Source of the DNA: an uncultured Enterobacteriaceae bacterium
GTDB lineage: Bacteria > Pseudomonadota > Gammaproteobacteria > Enterobacterales > Enterobacteriaceae
Direction: 5' to 3'
Assembly (NCBI GenBank): GCA_947631255.1
Contig: CANRKT010000001.1
Location: forward strand, 62,001-126,000
Length of the DNA stretch: 64,000 nt
Shown here: in pieces, positions 37,629 through 46,712 of the stretch
How positions within the stretch are numbered: position 1 is the stretch's first letter
Layout: each line of letters opens with the position of its first letter
Position numbers and translations under genes: made by a program
The notes under the pieces: model-generated
Told to the model about the DNA's origin: nothing
Seen by the model: only the letters and a program-made list of their open reading frames with translations
Database searches by the model: none

Positions 37629-38495
37629 GTGTCAGGACCCTTGATACTTCGCAAGAATGCGTTTTTTACCAGTGAAAATCAGGCAGTCGCGGTGCTGGAT
37701 CGTTATCCACAGCATGCATTCGCTGAACATATACATGAATTCTGCGAGCTAGTATTGGTGTGGCGCGGCAACGGTTTGCATGTGCTCAATGATCGCCCCT
37801 ATCGTATTACACGGGGGGATTTGTTCTATATTCGCGCCGAAGATAAACACTCTTACGCCTCAGTTAATGATTTGGTATTACAGAATATTATCTACTGCCC
37901 CGACCGGTTAAAACTCAATATTGACTGGGCCACCTATATTCCTGGTTTTAATGACACCCATCCGATACCGCGCTGGCGGCTGAGTAGCAGTGGGATGACG
38001 AATGCCAGGCAGGTGATCACTCAGCTTGAGCATGAAGCGCTGAAAGATGATCCCATTAGCAACAAAATGGCAGAACTGCTTTTTGCTCAACTCGTTATTA
38101 CGATTGCCAGATGTCGTCATCTTATTGATAATAAGGATGTTAATGAGCAAGAGATGCTGCTGGATAAACTGATAACGACACTGGCGAGTAGTCTGGCGAG
38201 TAGCTTTGTGCTTGAAGCCTTTTGTTCACAGCAACAGTGCAGCGAACGCGTACTACGTCAGCAGTTTCGCGACCAGACGGGAATGACGATTAACCAGTAT
38301 TTACGGCAACTACGTATCTGTCATGCGCAGTATCTGTTGCAGCATACCCGGCAGATGGTGAGTGACATTGCTATGCAGTGTGGTTTTGAGGACAGTAACT
38401 ACTTTTCCGTGGTATTTAGCCGTGAAGTGGGTATGACGCCGGTTCAGTGGCGTGCCCTAAGACAGAACGGGAAAAAGAATGAACGGTACATATGA
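37629..38495 (+). CDS. rhaR: Rhamnose regulator RhaR
   Basis: AraC-family activator of rhaSR, 288 aa. It starts at GTG (37629), and the sequence from there ([30 protein letters not shown]) runs parallel to E. coli RhaR from its start. N-terminal sensor with [24 protein letters not shown] and C-terminal helix-turn-helices ([37 protein letters not shown]). No rhaT transporter gene follows; uptake of rhamnose must be encoded elsewhere. Confidence 0.95.
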   Translation: MSGPLILRKNAFFTSENQAVAVLDRYPQHAFAEHIHEFCELVLVWRGNGLHVLNDRPYRITRGDLFYIRAEDKHSYASVNDLVLQNIIYCPDRLKLNIDWATYIPGFNDTHPIPRWRLSSSGMTNARQVITQLEHEALKDDPISNKMAELLFAQLVITIARCRHLIDNKDVNEQEMLLDKLITTLASSLASSFVLEAFCSQQQCSERVLRQQFRDQTGMTINQYLRQLRICHAQYLLQHTRQMVSDIAMQCGFEDSNYFSVVFSREVGMTPVQWRALRQNGKKNERYI

Positions 38496-38764
38496 TGGCT
38501 CGGCAGAGGCTGAAGGTGTTGTCCGGGAGCCGGCATTACGGGGGCCACACCGTGATGACGATTTCGCAACATAGTATCGATTAGGCTGTGGTCATGAGGC
38601 TAACCGACCTGAGTGTTGAAGAACGGGTACGAATGGGTCAATAACTGTGCGTTGAGGATTAATCTGGATATGCACCTGGGTATTGATATAGCCTATTTAC
38701 TTTTTATCGAGGATGTTTGATCCTGAGGGTTGATAATCGAATTCTTGACTGGTCTGGTATCACA

Positions 38765-39229
38765 GTGAAAAAACTTATCATTGCAGTATGTGTTTTAGTC
38801 CTCTCCGGGTGTGCCACCCAGAAGCAGGCTATGCCTTTAGCAAATTATCATGACATCAGTTACCGTGATGTTGCGGTTGACCAGTGTGTTACGTTGGGCT
38901 TTATGAATTACCAGATGGCTGCCGCAGCTAAAAACTTCAACGCCCAAGACTTAAATAACTGGAATTACGATCCTGTGCTTTATCAGAATGCTTATGCTGA
39001 GTCAGTTAAGCAAGTTGATGCCAAGCCTCCCCAGAAAGTCGATTGCGAGCGCTTGAATATTGCTACCACACAACGGCAGTTAAGTGATCAGCAGGCTTAT
39101 CAACAACAATTATTAGCAGCACAACAGCAACAAGCCATGAGCCAGTCAATGATGGCTATGGAAAATGCGAGACCGAAAACAACGTACTGCCATAAATCGG
39201 GTGATCAGACGATATGCAACCGCTACTAA
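38765..39229 (+). CDS. Small lipoprotein of unknown function
   Basis: 154 aa from a GTG at 38765 that begins V-KKLIIAVCVLVLSGCATQ, a textbook lipoprotein signal with lipobox LSGC and no Asp at +2, so outer-membrane sorting is expected. An ATG at 38717 is in frame but would put 15 polar residues before the signal. The C-terminal half is very rich in glutamine (QQAYQQQLLAAQQQQAM) and ends with a small Cys pair (YCHKSGDQTICNRY). Family not recognised. It stands alone between rhaR and a convergent hypothetical gene. Confidence 0.75.
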   Translation: MKKLIIAVCVLVLSGCATQKQAMPLANYHDISYRDVAVDQCVTLGFMNYQMAAAAKNFNAQDLNNWNYDPVLYQNAYAESVKQVDAKPPQKVDCERLNIATTQRQLSDQQAYQQQLLAAQQQQAMSQSMMAMENARPKTTYCHKSGDQTICNRY

Positions 39230-39245
39230 ATCAGTAGCTGAAACC

Positions 39246-39674
39246 TTAACTGTTTCTGATTTTCTCAATATTAAGGTGATGTGAGAGTTCCCGTATCATC
39301 AGCAGATAGCTGATGAAGTTCTTATCTTCCGGGAATTCTCCGTCACGTTTCGGGCTACCGGAAACAACATCTGCGATACGGTTAAATACCCGCTCAATCT
39401 CTGCCTGGCTTATCTCATTACGTACATCCGCAATCTGCATAATCTGTCTTAGATAATCATCGTGGCAGTCAAATTCTGGGGCAATATGGTGCAGCTGCGG
39501 GGTGGCCTGAATATGGTCCTCAAATGTGGCTATAGCCATTTCAACGTCATAAGGTGAAGGAATATCACGCTGGAAAAACTGCTGTGCAAGGGTGTGATAT
39601 CCAACGGGTAATGAGATATCTGGCTGACTGAACTGAATTTTGTGTTCGCTGACAGAAAAAAATGCGTTACTCAT
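39246..39674 (-). CDS. Hypothetical protein, 142 aa
   Basis: Cytosolic-looking, acidic and helical, with no signal or membrane segment. Recognisable runs: HHIAPEFDCHDDYLRQIMQI and FNRIADVVSGSPKRDGEFPEDKNF. I do not recognise the family. It lies 24 bp downstream of the LysE-type gene on the same strand and could be co-transcribed. Composition is like the neighbours, so it is probably a real gene. Confidence 0.65.
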   Translation of the reverse strand: MSNAFFSVSEHKIQFSQPDISLPVGYHTLAQQFFQRDIPSPYDVEMAIATFEDHIQATPQLHHIAPEFDCHDDYLRQIMQIADVRNEISQAEIERVFNRIADVVSGSPKRDGEFPEDKNFISYLLMIRELSHHLNIEKIRNS

Positions 39675-39698
39675 ATGATCTCATCATGGGTCGCTGAA

Positions 39699-40313
39699 TT
39701 AAAAAAAAGCGAGTTTAATGGCAAAGCTTGCCAGAAACAGACCGGCAATCTTTTCCAGCAGAAAGATAATCGCAGGTCGGGTACGAACTCTATCGGCAAT
39801 CGATACAGTAATGGTGATCATCAAAACTGCATAGATAATGGTTAACAGGGCTGCGGTTCCAGCCAGAGCGGCAAATGTCAGCACTCCGCGACTGTATACC
39901 GGATCGATAAATAGCGGCAGAAACATCATATAAAACAGAATGGGTTTAGGGTTGGTCAGTGTGATAGCCATACCCTGTAAAAAAGGCGTTCTTTTACGAC
40001 TCACGGGGGGCGGTGCACTACTCGTCGCTGACTTAAACAGGAGTTGTCCGCCAATCCATAACAAATAAGCCGCTCCCAGCCATTTCATCGCCTGAAACAG
40101 ATTGGGTGATGACTCGAGAAGAGTGGCGACCCCGGCAATGGCCAGCCACAGTAAAACTTGATCGCCAACGACAATCCCTAGCATAGCGGCAATGCCACTA
40201 TGAACGCCGCCTTTACTGGTGCTGGTAATTAATATCAGGTTGCCAGGTCCTGGGATCATTAAGAAAATAATAAATGACAGCACAAATGTCTCATAATTAA
40301 TGATGCCCAGCAT
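39699..40313 (-). CDS. LysE/RhtB-family amino acid exporter
   Basis: 204 aa with five to six hydrophobic segments. The N-terminal family signature is present: FIIFLMIPGPGNLILITSTSKGG near residue 14 and HSGIAAMLGIVVGD near 38. Exports an amino acid or related metabolite through the inner membrane; the substrate cannot be predicted. Divergent from the LysR gene, which starts 192 bp away and probably controls it. Confidence 0.88.
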   Translation of the reverse strand: MLGIINYETFVLSFIIFLMIPGPGNLILITSTSKGGVHSGIAAMLGIVVGDQVLLWLAIAGVATLLESSPNLFQAMKWLGAAYLLWIGGQLLFKSATSSAPPPVSRKRTPFLQGMAITLTNPKPILFYMMFLPLFIDPVYSRGVLTFAALAGTAALLTIIYAVLMITITVSIADRVRTRPAIIFLLEKIAGLFLASFAIKLAFF

Positions 40314-40504
40314 GGTTAACTCTATCCTTAAATTTAATTATCTGATGAGTGGAGATAACAGCGTGTGAAAATAGCGTCCCATTCAGGTGAGTTATCATGA
40401 AAATTCGTTTGATATCTGGCAACCGAAAATAGTGATATATTTGATTATTCTATGAAGGATTTCGATTCGTCATGCTGATTAACACTTACTAACTGACCTA
40501 AAAC

Positions 40505-41425
40505 ATGTCAAAAATTAAACTCAATCAACTGGAAATGTTGATTGCAGTAGTAGAAAACAAGGGTTTTAGTGCGGCAGCCGCGGTATTGGGCTGCACTCAG
40601 TCACGCATCAGTCATGCTATCGTTGAACTCGAAAAGCATCTTAATACACGCTTATTGCACCGTTCCCGTACTGGTTGTGTACCAACGCCAGCAGGAGCAA
40701 GGATCGTGAAAGATGCCCATAAAGTGATGCGGTTGCTCGATAATATCGAACAGATAGCCGCAGAAACACCGCAAATTGCCGGGCGTATCAGAGTTGCCTG
40801 TTTCCGTAGTGCTACGGCTTACATTTTACCTCCTTGTCTGGAAGCCCTATCCAAGTCCTGGCCGGATATCCATCTAGATATTGATGATACAGCGACGGAG
40901 TATCACCATATTGATGAGGCGGTTACTTCAGGTAGAGCAGATATCGGTTTGACGATTCATGGTCAGTTACCGGATATTCATAGTGTTCCTTATGTGAGTG
41001 ATGCCTATGTTTTACTGGTTCCGAAAACATTCCGACTAAAATCTCCTTTTAGCTGGGAACAACTGGAAAATTTGTCTTTTATCCAGCCCAACGCGAATAC
41101 GCAGACAGAAATTATTGAACGTTGTCGGGAGATGGGATTGCGTAATGAGGTCAGACATAAACTTGCCAGCGACAGTGGTATTGTCGGCTGGGTTAATCAG
41201 GGAATTGGGTTTTCAATTATGCCCTGGTTATCTGTATTACCGGTTCCGGAAAATGTCCGCGTTCTGGAATTGCCTCAGCCATTGCAGAGGCATTTATTTA
41301 TTATTACCCGTATGGATAATCGTCATGATCGTATTATATCAACATTCATTAATTTTTTACGGGATAAAGCGCTGATTCGGACTACCGGAGTCTGGCGTTC
41401 TGGGATGTTGACGTTTGACTATTGA
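40505..41425 (+). CDS. LysR-family transcriptional regulator
   Basis: 306 aa with an N-terminal winged helix-turn-helix (LEMLIAVVENKGFSAAAAVLGCTQSRISHAIVELEKHL, in pieces, residues 8-46) and a periplasmic-binding-like effector domain (RIRVACFRSATAYILPPCLEAL from about residue 97). Divergent from the exporter gene and convergent with the MFS gene, with a shared terminator. It likely responds to the exported compound. Confidence 0.92.
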   Translation: MSKIKLNQLEMLIAVVENKGFSAAAAVLGCTQSRISHAIVELEKHLNTRLLHRSRTGCVPTPAGARIVKDAHKVMRLLDNIEQIAAETPQIAGRIRVACFRSATAYILPPCLEALSKSWPDIHLDIDDTATEYHHIDEAVTSGRADIGLTIHGQLPDIHSVPYVSDAYVLLVPKTFRLKSPFSWEQLENLSFIQPNANTQTEIIERCREMGLRNEVRHKLASDSGIVGWVNQGIGFSIMPWLSVLPVPENVRVLELPQPLQRHLFIITRMDNRHDRIISTFINFLRDKALIRTTGVWRSGMLTFDY

Positions 41426-41426
41426 T

Positions 41427-41457
41427 AACCGAGGGGCATAACAATACCCCTCGGTTT
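41427..41457. terminator. Bidirectional terminator lysR/MFS
   Basis: AACCGAGGGG pairs with CCCCTCGGTT, 10 bp with a 10-nt loop, with T-rich flanks on both sides between convergent genes. Confidence 0.85.
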
Positions 41458-42805
41458 ATTTATTGTCAGCACATAGCGCCACCAGCATGCCAACAAATGC
41501 CAGAGCACTTAACAGCTCAAATACCTCAGTCCAGTTAGCCATAACAGGTTTAACTCCGATCAACAGCGAGATAATCGCCAGCGTCAGGGCACCGGAAATA
41601 TACTGACTGGTAATAATCAGGGCATTGGCACGGCCTTGCTGTTGCAAAGGCACTTTCTTCAGCCCTACTGCAAACATGGCCGGAAAAATAATGCCATGGC
41701 CAATACCACTCAATATTATTCCGGCGATAAAATACAGTGACAGCGGATCATCTGGTGCAACTGACAGTAATTTTAGCCCCAGGCTTGCTCCCGCAAATCC
41801 TGCCATCAGTAACGGGCCGCTGGCAAAAGGCTTACTGAGTTGGCTATAGATAAGATTTCCGACCACAATCAGCAGTGCCAGTGGCGTGAATAACAGACCG
41901 GTTGTCATCGCATCCAGCTGTAAGGTTTGTTGCCACAGTAGGGTCATGGCATAAAACTGGCTTCCGACACTTGCCATATAAAAAGCGCTACTGAGCCAGC
42001 CGATTTGCAAGTCCGGTATATCACGGAGTGCATGCGACAGGATGGGATGAGCTGCGAAGCGCTCATGCAAAATAAACAGTATCAGCATGGCCGTTGCAAT
42101 CTGATTTGCGAGATAATCCATGGCACCGGTTTCGGCATAACGCATCATCGCCCAGACCAGTGCTCCGGTAGCGGTACAGCCGACCAGAGCGGCTATTCCC
42201 ACTGGCTGTGAAGCCCGCACCGGGTGCTGCTGCTGATAATATTTGTGCACTAACCAGAGTGCAATCAGGCCAGGGAAAAGATTAATAAAGAAAATGGCGC
42301 GCCAGCTGATAGCGGTCACTACCCCACCGAGCATCACACCGGATATCAGCCCCAACGTTCCAATTGCACTCCAGATAGCCAGCGCTTGATGATATGACTT
42401 GCCATGAAAACGTTGTGCCAGCAAGGCCATCACCGCGGGTTGTAGCATGGCAGCCGCCAGCCCCTGGCCTCCCCGGGCGATTAATAATAATGAACCGTCA
42501 GAGGCCAGACCGCCGAGTATCGATGCCAGTAAAAATACCATCATCCCGAGACTGAATACCCGCCGAGCGCCGAGTCTGTCACACAGGCTAGTGCCCATCA
42601 GGAGCAATGCCGCAAAACTCAGTCCATAAAGAGAGACTACCCACTGCATTTCGCTGATGGAAATTGTCAGTTGTTGAGCGAGATTAGGGAGAGCGACATA
42701 AATAATCGTGTAATCCAGCGCGATCAGTAGCTGGGCGATGCAGGGAGGCAGCAACGCCAAGTAACGTATAGAAGAGGACGATGTTAAGGTATTGGTTTGT
42801 GCCAT
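41456..42805 (-). CDS. MFS drug/metabolite exporter, DHA2 family
   Basis: 449 aa, about 12-14 transmembrane segments. The DHA2 start ALDYTIIYVALPNLAQQL (motif D1) near residue 28 and the A-motif region GTSLCDRLGARRVFSLG near 70 are seen, plus GRGGQGLAAAMLQPAVMALLA (read as RGGQGLAAAM) near 112. Exports drugs or toxic metabolites by proton antiport. Directly upstream and divergent lies the remnant of a GcvA-like LysR gene that was probably its regulator. Confidence 0.9.
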   Translation of the reverse strand: MAQTNTLTSSSSIRYLALLPPCIAQLLIALDYTIIYVALPNLAQQLTISISEMQWVVSLYGLSFAALLLMGTSLCDRLGARRVFSLGMMVFLLASILGGLASDGSLLLIARGGQGLAAAMLQPAVMALLAQRFHGKSYHQALAIWSAIGTLGLISGVMLGGVVTAISWRAIFFINLFPGLIALWLVHKYYQQQHPVRASQPVGIAALVGCTATGALVWAMMRYAETGAMDYLANQIATAMLILFILHERFAAHPILSHALRDIPDLQIGWLSSAFYMASVGSQFYAMTLLWQQTLQLDAMTTGLLFTPLALLIVVGNLIYSQLSKPFASGPLLMAGFAGASLGLKLLSVAPDDPLSLYFIAGIILSGIGHGIIFPAMFAVGLKKVPLQQQGRANALIITSQYISGALTLAIISLLIGVKPVMANWTEVFELLSALAFVGMLVALCADNK

Positions 42806-42935
42806 AGAGGACTTCCTGTTAATTATATATGTTGAAAATGATCCATCTGTTATTGATGAGGTAAAGCAGGCTAAGCCTCATTAATACTGCAAATCAAAGT
42901 CATATAATTCAGCAAGAGATGAGCTTAATTCACTC

Positions 42936-43165
42936 ATGAGACAGCAGCGATTGCCCCCATTGACGGCCATTCGTGTTTTTTATGCGGTAGCCAGGGCGTT
43001 GTTGATTTAGCATGCGCTGAAACAGGGACTGTTACGTATTGCACTACCGGAAAGTCTGCAGGGGGGAAATGACAGTTTTGTCACCCGTTGGTAGAAAGCA
43101 GAGCGAGAAGATATTCAGCAGGTTAAACGCTGATTACAGCAGGAATTTAATCTGGTTAACTAGAA
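42936..43165 (+). pseudogene. Remnant of a LysR-family regulator gene
   Basis: Starts MRQQRLPPLTAIRVFYAVARALLI and stops after 24 codons: the N-terminus of GcvA-like LysR proteins (PPLnALRvFeAvAR). After the stop at 43008 a different frame reads GLLRIALPESLQGGNDSFVTRW, then QQEFNLVN, which look like the C-terminal end of such a regulator. The whole middle is missing. Divergent from the MFS gene. Confidence 0.65.
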
Positions 43166-43218
43166 ACGCTGCTGAAGCAGCGCCCTTGAAGCGGTGAAGA
43201 GCGCGAGACAGTCTGTCG

Positions 43219-43671
43219 TCAGTGTAGCCAGACCACGCCATCCTCAGGTAAAAACAGGCTATTGTAACGAACCTGAAAGTCACGAAGTTCCTGCATTTCA
43301 ATCTCCATTTCGCGTAGAAAACCGAGCGCCAGGCGTAACTGAGCTTCAGTTATCGGTGCGGCCAGACGCGCTTTTTTCAAGATACGATGCCAGAGTTGTA
43401 AGTTTTGCTGACTCCCGTCTATCATCACGCTCTGCCAAATAAGCAGGACTTGTGCAGCATTTTGAATATGGGATTCATCCGGGCGATGTAAATATTGTAA
43501 AAACTCGCTACCGGGCTGTTTACCCATCTGATCGATCATCGACTCTACGGTGATAAGATCGATGCCTGAACGTTCACTCAGACGACGAATGGCTCGCCGG
43601 GTTCCTGATGTCAGTACTCTAAAACCAACAATAAATACCACAATCAGTGTGGCCAGTATTATCCAAATCAT
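43219..43671 (-). CDS. yicN: DUF1198 family protein YicN
   Basis: 150 aa with one N-terminal membrane anchor (MIWIILATLIVVFIVGFRVL) and a cytosolic helical domain. Very close to E. coli YicN: RRAIRRLSERSGID, HRPDESHIQNAAQVLLIWQ and ARLAAPITEAQLRLALGFLRE. Function unknown. It stands alone; a 20-bp inverted repeat lies 39 bp upstream of its start. Confidence 0.93.
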   Translation of the reverse strand: MIWIILATLIVVFIVGFRVLTSGTRRAIRRLSERSGIDLITVESMIDQMGKQPGSEFLQYLHRPDESHIQNAAQVLLIWQSVMIDGSQQNLQLWHRILKKARLAAPITEAQLRLALGFLREMEIEMQELRDFQVRYNSLFLPEDGVVWLH

Positions 43672-43709
43672 GGGTTCTGGTACCTGTTCCTTAGTCTGTG
43701 AATTTATTC

Positions 43710-43760
43710 ATTACTGATTATCTTAACCTGTTTAGTATAGAGGTTAAAATAATCAGTAAT
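43710..43760. repeat. Long inverted repeat between yicN and the SMR gene
   Basis: 20-nt arms (ATTACTGATTATcTTAACCT and its complement) match at 19 of 20 positions around an 11-nt loop. This is much stronger than a usual operator. It is not followed by a T-run and is not next to a gene end. The remaining 250 bases to the SMR gene show nothing I recognise. Confidence 0.75.
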
Positions 43761-44014
43761 AGTAGAGAGTCAGCCAAATACCGGCTTCATTATCTGAATA
43801 AAACTACGGATTTTCACTGTTTGTCGTGATCCCGTAGAGGATCCGCAGCGCATTGCCGCTGGCCGGCGATTCTGGAAAGGGACACAAAGGATCTAAAAGC
43901 AATCATCCGGTTTTGGTGAGCGTATCCAGGATGAAATGCGGTAATTTTAATCTCAGAATATTCAAGTAAAATACTTTTATCGCCGACAGGTAAGTACCCA
44001 TCAGAGGCAGGTTA

Positions 44015-44347
44015 ATGAATTCATACATTTTTTTAGGTATAGCGATTGTTACCGAAGTGATTGCTACCACGTTACTGAGGTTTTCGGAAGGGTTCACAAA
44101 ATTAGGATTTACTCTCGGCTCTTTAGCGCTTTATGGCGTTTCGTTTTATATGTTATCGCAAGTGCTGAGTCATATTCCCACCGGCATTGCTTATGCGATT
44201 TGGTCTGGCATAGGAATTGTACTGATTAGCCTCGCCGGCTGGATAATTAGCGGGCAGAAGCTTGATCTCCCTGCCATTATTGGTATTACTTTTATTTGTG
44301 TTGGTGTTCTGATCATCAATTTGTTGTCAAAAAGCTCTATTCACTAA
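44015..44347 (+). CDS. Small multidrug resistance (SMR) transporter, EmrE-like
   Basis: 110 aa, four transmembrane helices, the standard SMR length. The essential proton/drug-binding glutamate is Glu14 in IAIVTEVIATTLL; the helix-3 motif GIAYAIWSGIGIVLISLAGW is present near residue 57. Works as an antiparallel dimer exporting cationic compounds or guanidinium-type metabolites. Ends at a terminator. No guanidine riboswitch was seen upstream. Confidence 0.93.
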   Translation: MNSYIFLGIAIVTEVIATTLLRFSEGFTKLGFTLGSLALYGVSFYMLSQVLSHIPTGIAYAIWSGIGIVLISLAGWIISGQKLDLPAIIGITFICVGVLIINLLSKSSIH

Positions 44348-44370
44348 AAAGGCTTCGAAAGGAGCCTTTT
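44347..44370 (+). terminator. Terminator after the SMR gene
   Basis: AAAAGGCT/AGCCTTTT with an 8-nt loop, directly after the stop codon. Confidence 0.75.
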
Positions 44371-44479
44371 GGATCTTTATCATATTTCAATACGAGTGTT
44401 CATGGTGAGAGTTAGTGCTTGCTTACTTACCTGCAAACTAAGGTACCATCATAAATACTTTCTGATTTTTACCTAAATA

Positions 44480-44628
44480 TTATTTAGCCAGGGTGCTGGT
44501 CTCTGGAGTTGTTAACCAGCTGATAATCGTATTTTCTTGATTCAGTCGCTGATACTGATCGTCGTCAGAGGCAATTTGTGTCAGTGCTTCAGTCCAGTAA
44601 CCAGCGCTACCCGTTCCCTTTGACCCCT
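44480..44628 (-). pseudogene. 3' fragment of an unidentified gene joined to the HAD gene
   Basis: Read on the minus strand in the +1 frame relative to the HAD gene: GSAGYWTEALTQIASDDDQYQRLNQ (in pieces) to SWLTTPETSTLAK and a stop. This is coherent protein-like sequence unlike the end of a HAD hydrolase; it has the flavour of a glycosyltransferase C-terminus, but I cannot identify it. A deletion joining two genes is the simplest explanation. Confidence 0.45.
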
Positions 44629-45146
44629 TCAATAACTGAGTCTTCAATCACCAGCGTATTTGCCGATTGTGCATTAAATTGTTGTGCGCCGTATAAGAAA
44701 ATATCGGGTTCTGGTTTGCCGCGTCCCGGTCCCAAATCATTCGCCGAATAGACCCAGGGGGAAAACAGATTTTTTAGCCCAACCAAGGTCAGCATATAAT
44801 CAAGTTGTTTACTGCCCGAGTTAGAACAGATGCACTTAGCGGTCGTTATTTTACTGATGACTTCGAAGCTACCCGCGATACGTTCAAGACGAGTGGCAAA
44901 AGCGGCCATCAGTTGAGGAAAAAAATGCTGCCCAATAGTGGTGGGCATAGTTATTCCTGTATCACGGCGAACCTGCTGAATCAGAGCTTCCCAGGCGAGA
45001 CCACTGTATAAACGGGTAAACTTCTCGACATCAATATCTACCCCTTGCTGATTCAGTAGTGAGAGCGTTAATTTAAGACCAATAATTTCGGAATCAACCA
45101 GTACTCCATCGCAGTCAAATATAATTAAATCAAGAGTATTGCTCAT
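44607..45146 (-). pseudogene. HAD-superfamily phosphatase, 3' end lost
   Basis: 179 codons of a beta-phosphoglucomutase/YieH-like HAD hydrolase. Motif I is FDCDGVLVDSE (residues 10-20), motif II is SNSGSKQ near 109, motif III is GKPEPDIFL near 143 and motif IV is VIEDSVIEGV near 168. It stops four codons later (GNG) where relatives continue for about 40 residues. The sequence beyond belongs to another frame and another gene. All catalytic motifs survive, so residual activity is possible, but the C-terminal strand is missing. It is just downstream of the LacD-like aldolase start of the PTS operon and on the same strand. Confidence 0.7.
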
Positions 45147-45225
45147 CTGTTTCCCTTATTAACCGATGTGCGAAGGGCGGCATGAGCCGCCCGATTATTT
45201 GTCGCTATCTTTACTGCTATTCTGT

Positions 45226-46137
45226 TCAGGCGACATTGCGTTCTTTTTTATATTTCACCAGTAACTCCTGAATATCACGCAGACGCGATACGGCAATAGA
45301 CGAGAGTTTTTCTTTTGAGACATTACGGTCAAGGGAAATACAGTCTTTCCACAGTGAGCGTCCGGCAATCACTCCGGATGCACCGTTACGCAGTGAAATA
45401 TCGACCTGAGTGAGAAAGGTTGCATGATCCACGCCAGCAGACAGCACTGCCCAAGGAATATCCCCACAAATATCGGTTACCGCGGCACAGGCCTGCTCAG
45501 TTCCTGGATAAGGGATCTTCAAAACTTTGGAACCGCAGTCAATACAGGCCTGACATCCTTCCTCAATAAGTTGTGGGATCTTGCTCTGATACTCTTCTTT
45601 GCTCTCATTCTTCAGTTGATATGTCAGAAATTCGACCACCAGGAACAAGTCTTCGCGAGAAAAATCGGCGATAACATCACGCAGAGTCTGAAGGTTTTCT
45701 ATATTCGCTTTCGGCGTATCGCTACGCAGATAGATCATTATTTTACCACCTGTGGCACCTAGCTCGCGTACTTTACGGGCGGTAATACCTTCGACCATTT
45801 TTGAAATACGGTATCCTTCAGGCGAGGTATCCCAGCCGGACGCATCAAGGCCAATTAACAGACCGGTATTGCGTGGAACCACACCCTCATCAATAATTCC
45901 CGGAACCGCACAGATAGGGTCGACCAGAACACAGCCAGCCTGTGAGGCTAGAAAACGTGTAATATCGTATTTAGTTTTACCTAAGGTTTCATTCGAGATT
46001 AGCGCTTGCTCTTCCGGCGTTGCCGCTAATAAAGCACGCATACCACCACGCTGATCACAGGCAACCACCATCATTGCTCCGGTTGTATCACAAATCATTT
46101 GATAGCCACGTCGTTCTGCTGTTGTCATTTTGTTCAT
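45226..46137 (-). CDS. LacD-like class I ketose-bisphosphate aldolase
   Basis: 303 aa, similar to tagatose-1,6-bisphosphate aldolase LacD and to YihT (sulfofructose-phosphate aldolase). Marks: CDQRGGMRALL near residue 27, SDTPKANI, VEFLTYQL near 168, the likely Schiff-base lysine in GSKVLKIPYPG near 208, and LSAGVDHATF near 232. It probably cleaves a ketohexose 1,6-bisphosphate or relative into dihydroxyacetone phosphate and an aldehyde. Last gene of the PTS operon; the PFK-like kinase at the head would make its substrate. Substrate stereochemistry unknown. Confidence 0.82.
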   Translation of the reverse strand: MNKMTTAERRGYQMICDTTGAMMVVACDQRGGMRALLAATPEEQALISNETLGKTKYDITRFLASQAGCVLVDPICAVPGIIDEGVVPRNTGLLIGLDASGWDTSPEGYRISKMVEGITARKVRELGATGGKIMIYLRSDTPKANIENLQTLRDVIADFSREDLFLVVEFLTYQLKNESKEEYQSKIPQLIEEGCQACIDCGSKVLKIPYPGTEQACAAVTDICGDIPWAVLSAGVDHATFLTQVDISLRNGASGVIAGRSLWKDCISLDRNVSKEKLSSIAVSRLRDIQELLVKYKKERNVA

Positions 46138-46172
46138 AAATATATTCCTCTTTACTGAAGAGTGAGTGGAGA

Positions 46173-46712
46173 TTAATTATGATTAATATTTTCTTTGATC
46201 CAGTTAATAAGTTCTTCATGGTTAACATTATTAGACTGTTCAAAAGTATAAGATTTTCCTAAAATCATTGGTTCGGCGCGTTCTGCCAGTAAAATTAATT
46301 CCGGAATATATTCCTCCCCAGGATGACCTTTAATCCGACAACCGCAACGGTTTTTATAACGTTCGGCGACTAACTCGGCAGAGACCTGAACCCAGATTTC
46401 GATAACCTGTATATCACCTATTTCTTTTAGATAGTCCTCAAGTACCGATTTATCACGGAAACCAAACCAAGCATCCATAATAAATATGATTTCTGGTGGT
46501 GAGGACTTAACGATATTAAACATCGCCTCATAGGCTGCATAACCCAGTTTTCTATTTAATGGTCTGTCAATAATATCTGCAAACTGAACCATGAAAGGCT
46601 CTTTAATTTCATCGATACTCAGTACAGGAAATGAAAAGTAATTACTGATCACTTTCGTTATTGAACTTTTACCTGATGCAGGTATACCGTTGACGAGAAT
46701 GAGTGTTTTCAT
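46173..46712 (-). CDS. P-loop small-molecule kinase in the PTS operon
   Basis: 179 aa with Walker A GIPASGKSS at residues 9-17, a DE in SIDEIKEPF near 33 and a second acidic strand IIFIMDAWFG near 80, in the manner of chloramphenicol-phosphotransferase/AAA_33-type kinases. A cluster RYKNRCGCRIKGHPG near 120 may form the lid. It overlaps EIIA by 4 bp (ATGA), so it is firmly part of the operon. The substrate is unknown; a sugar or sugar acid related to the transported one is a reasonable guess. Confidence 0.75.
   Translation of the reverse strand: MKTLILVNGIPASGKSSITKVISNYFSFPVLSIDEIKEPFMVQFADIIDRPLNRKLGYAAYEAMFNIVKSSPPEIIFIMDAWFGFRDKSVLEDYLKEIGDIQVIEIWVQVSAELVAERYKNRCGCRIKGHPGEEYIPELILLAERAEPMILGKSYTFEQSNNVNHEELINWIKENINHN

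Noticed and set aside
43780-44014. Guanidine riboswitch upstream of the SMR gene
   Set aside because: Neither the paired ACGR loops of the mini-ykkC type nor the ykkC core could be found.
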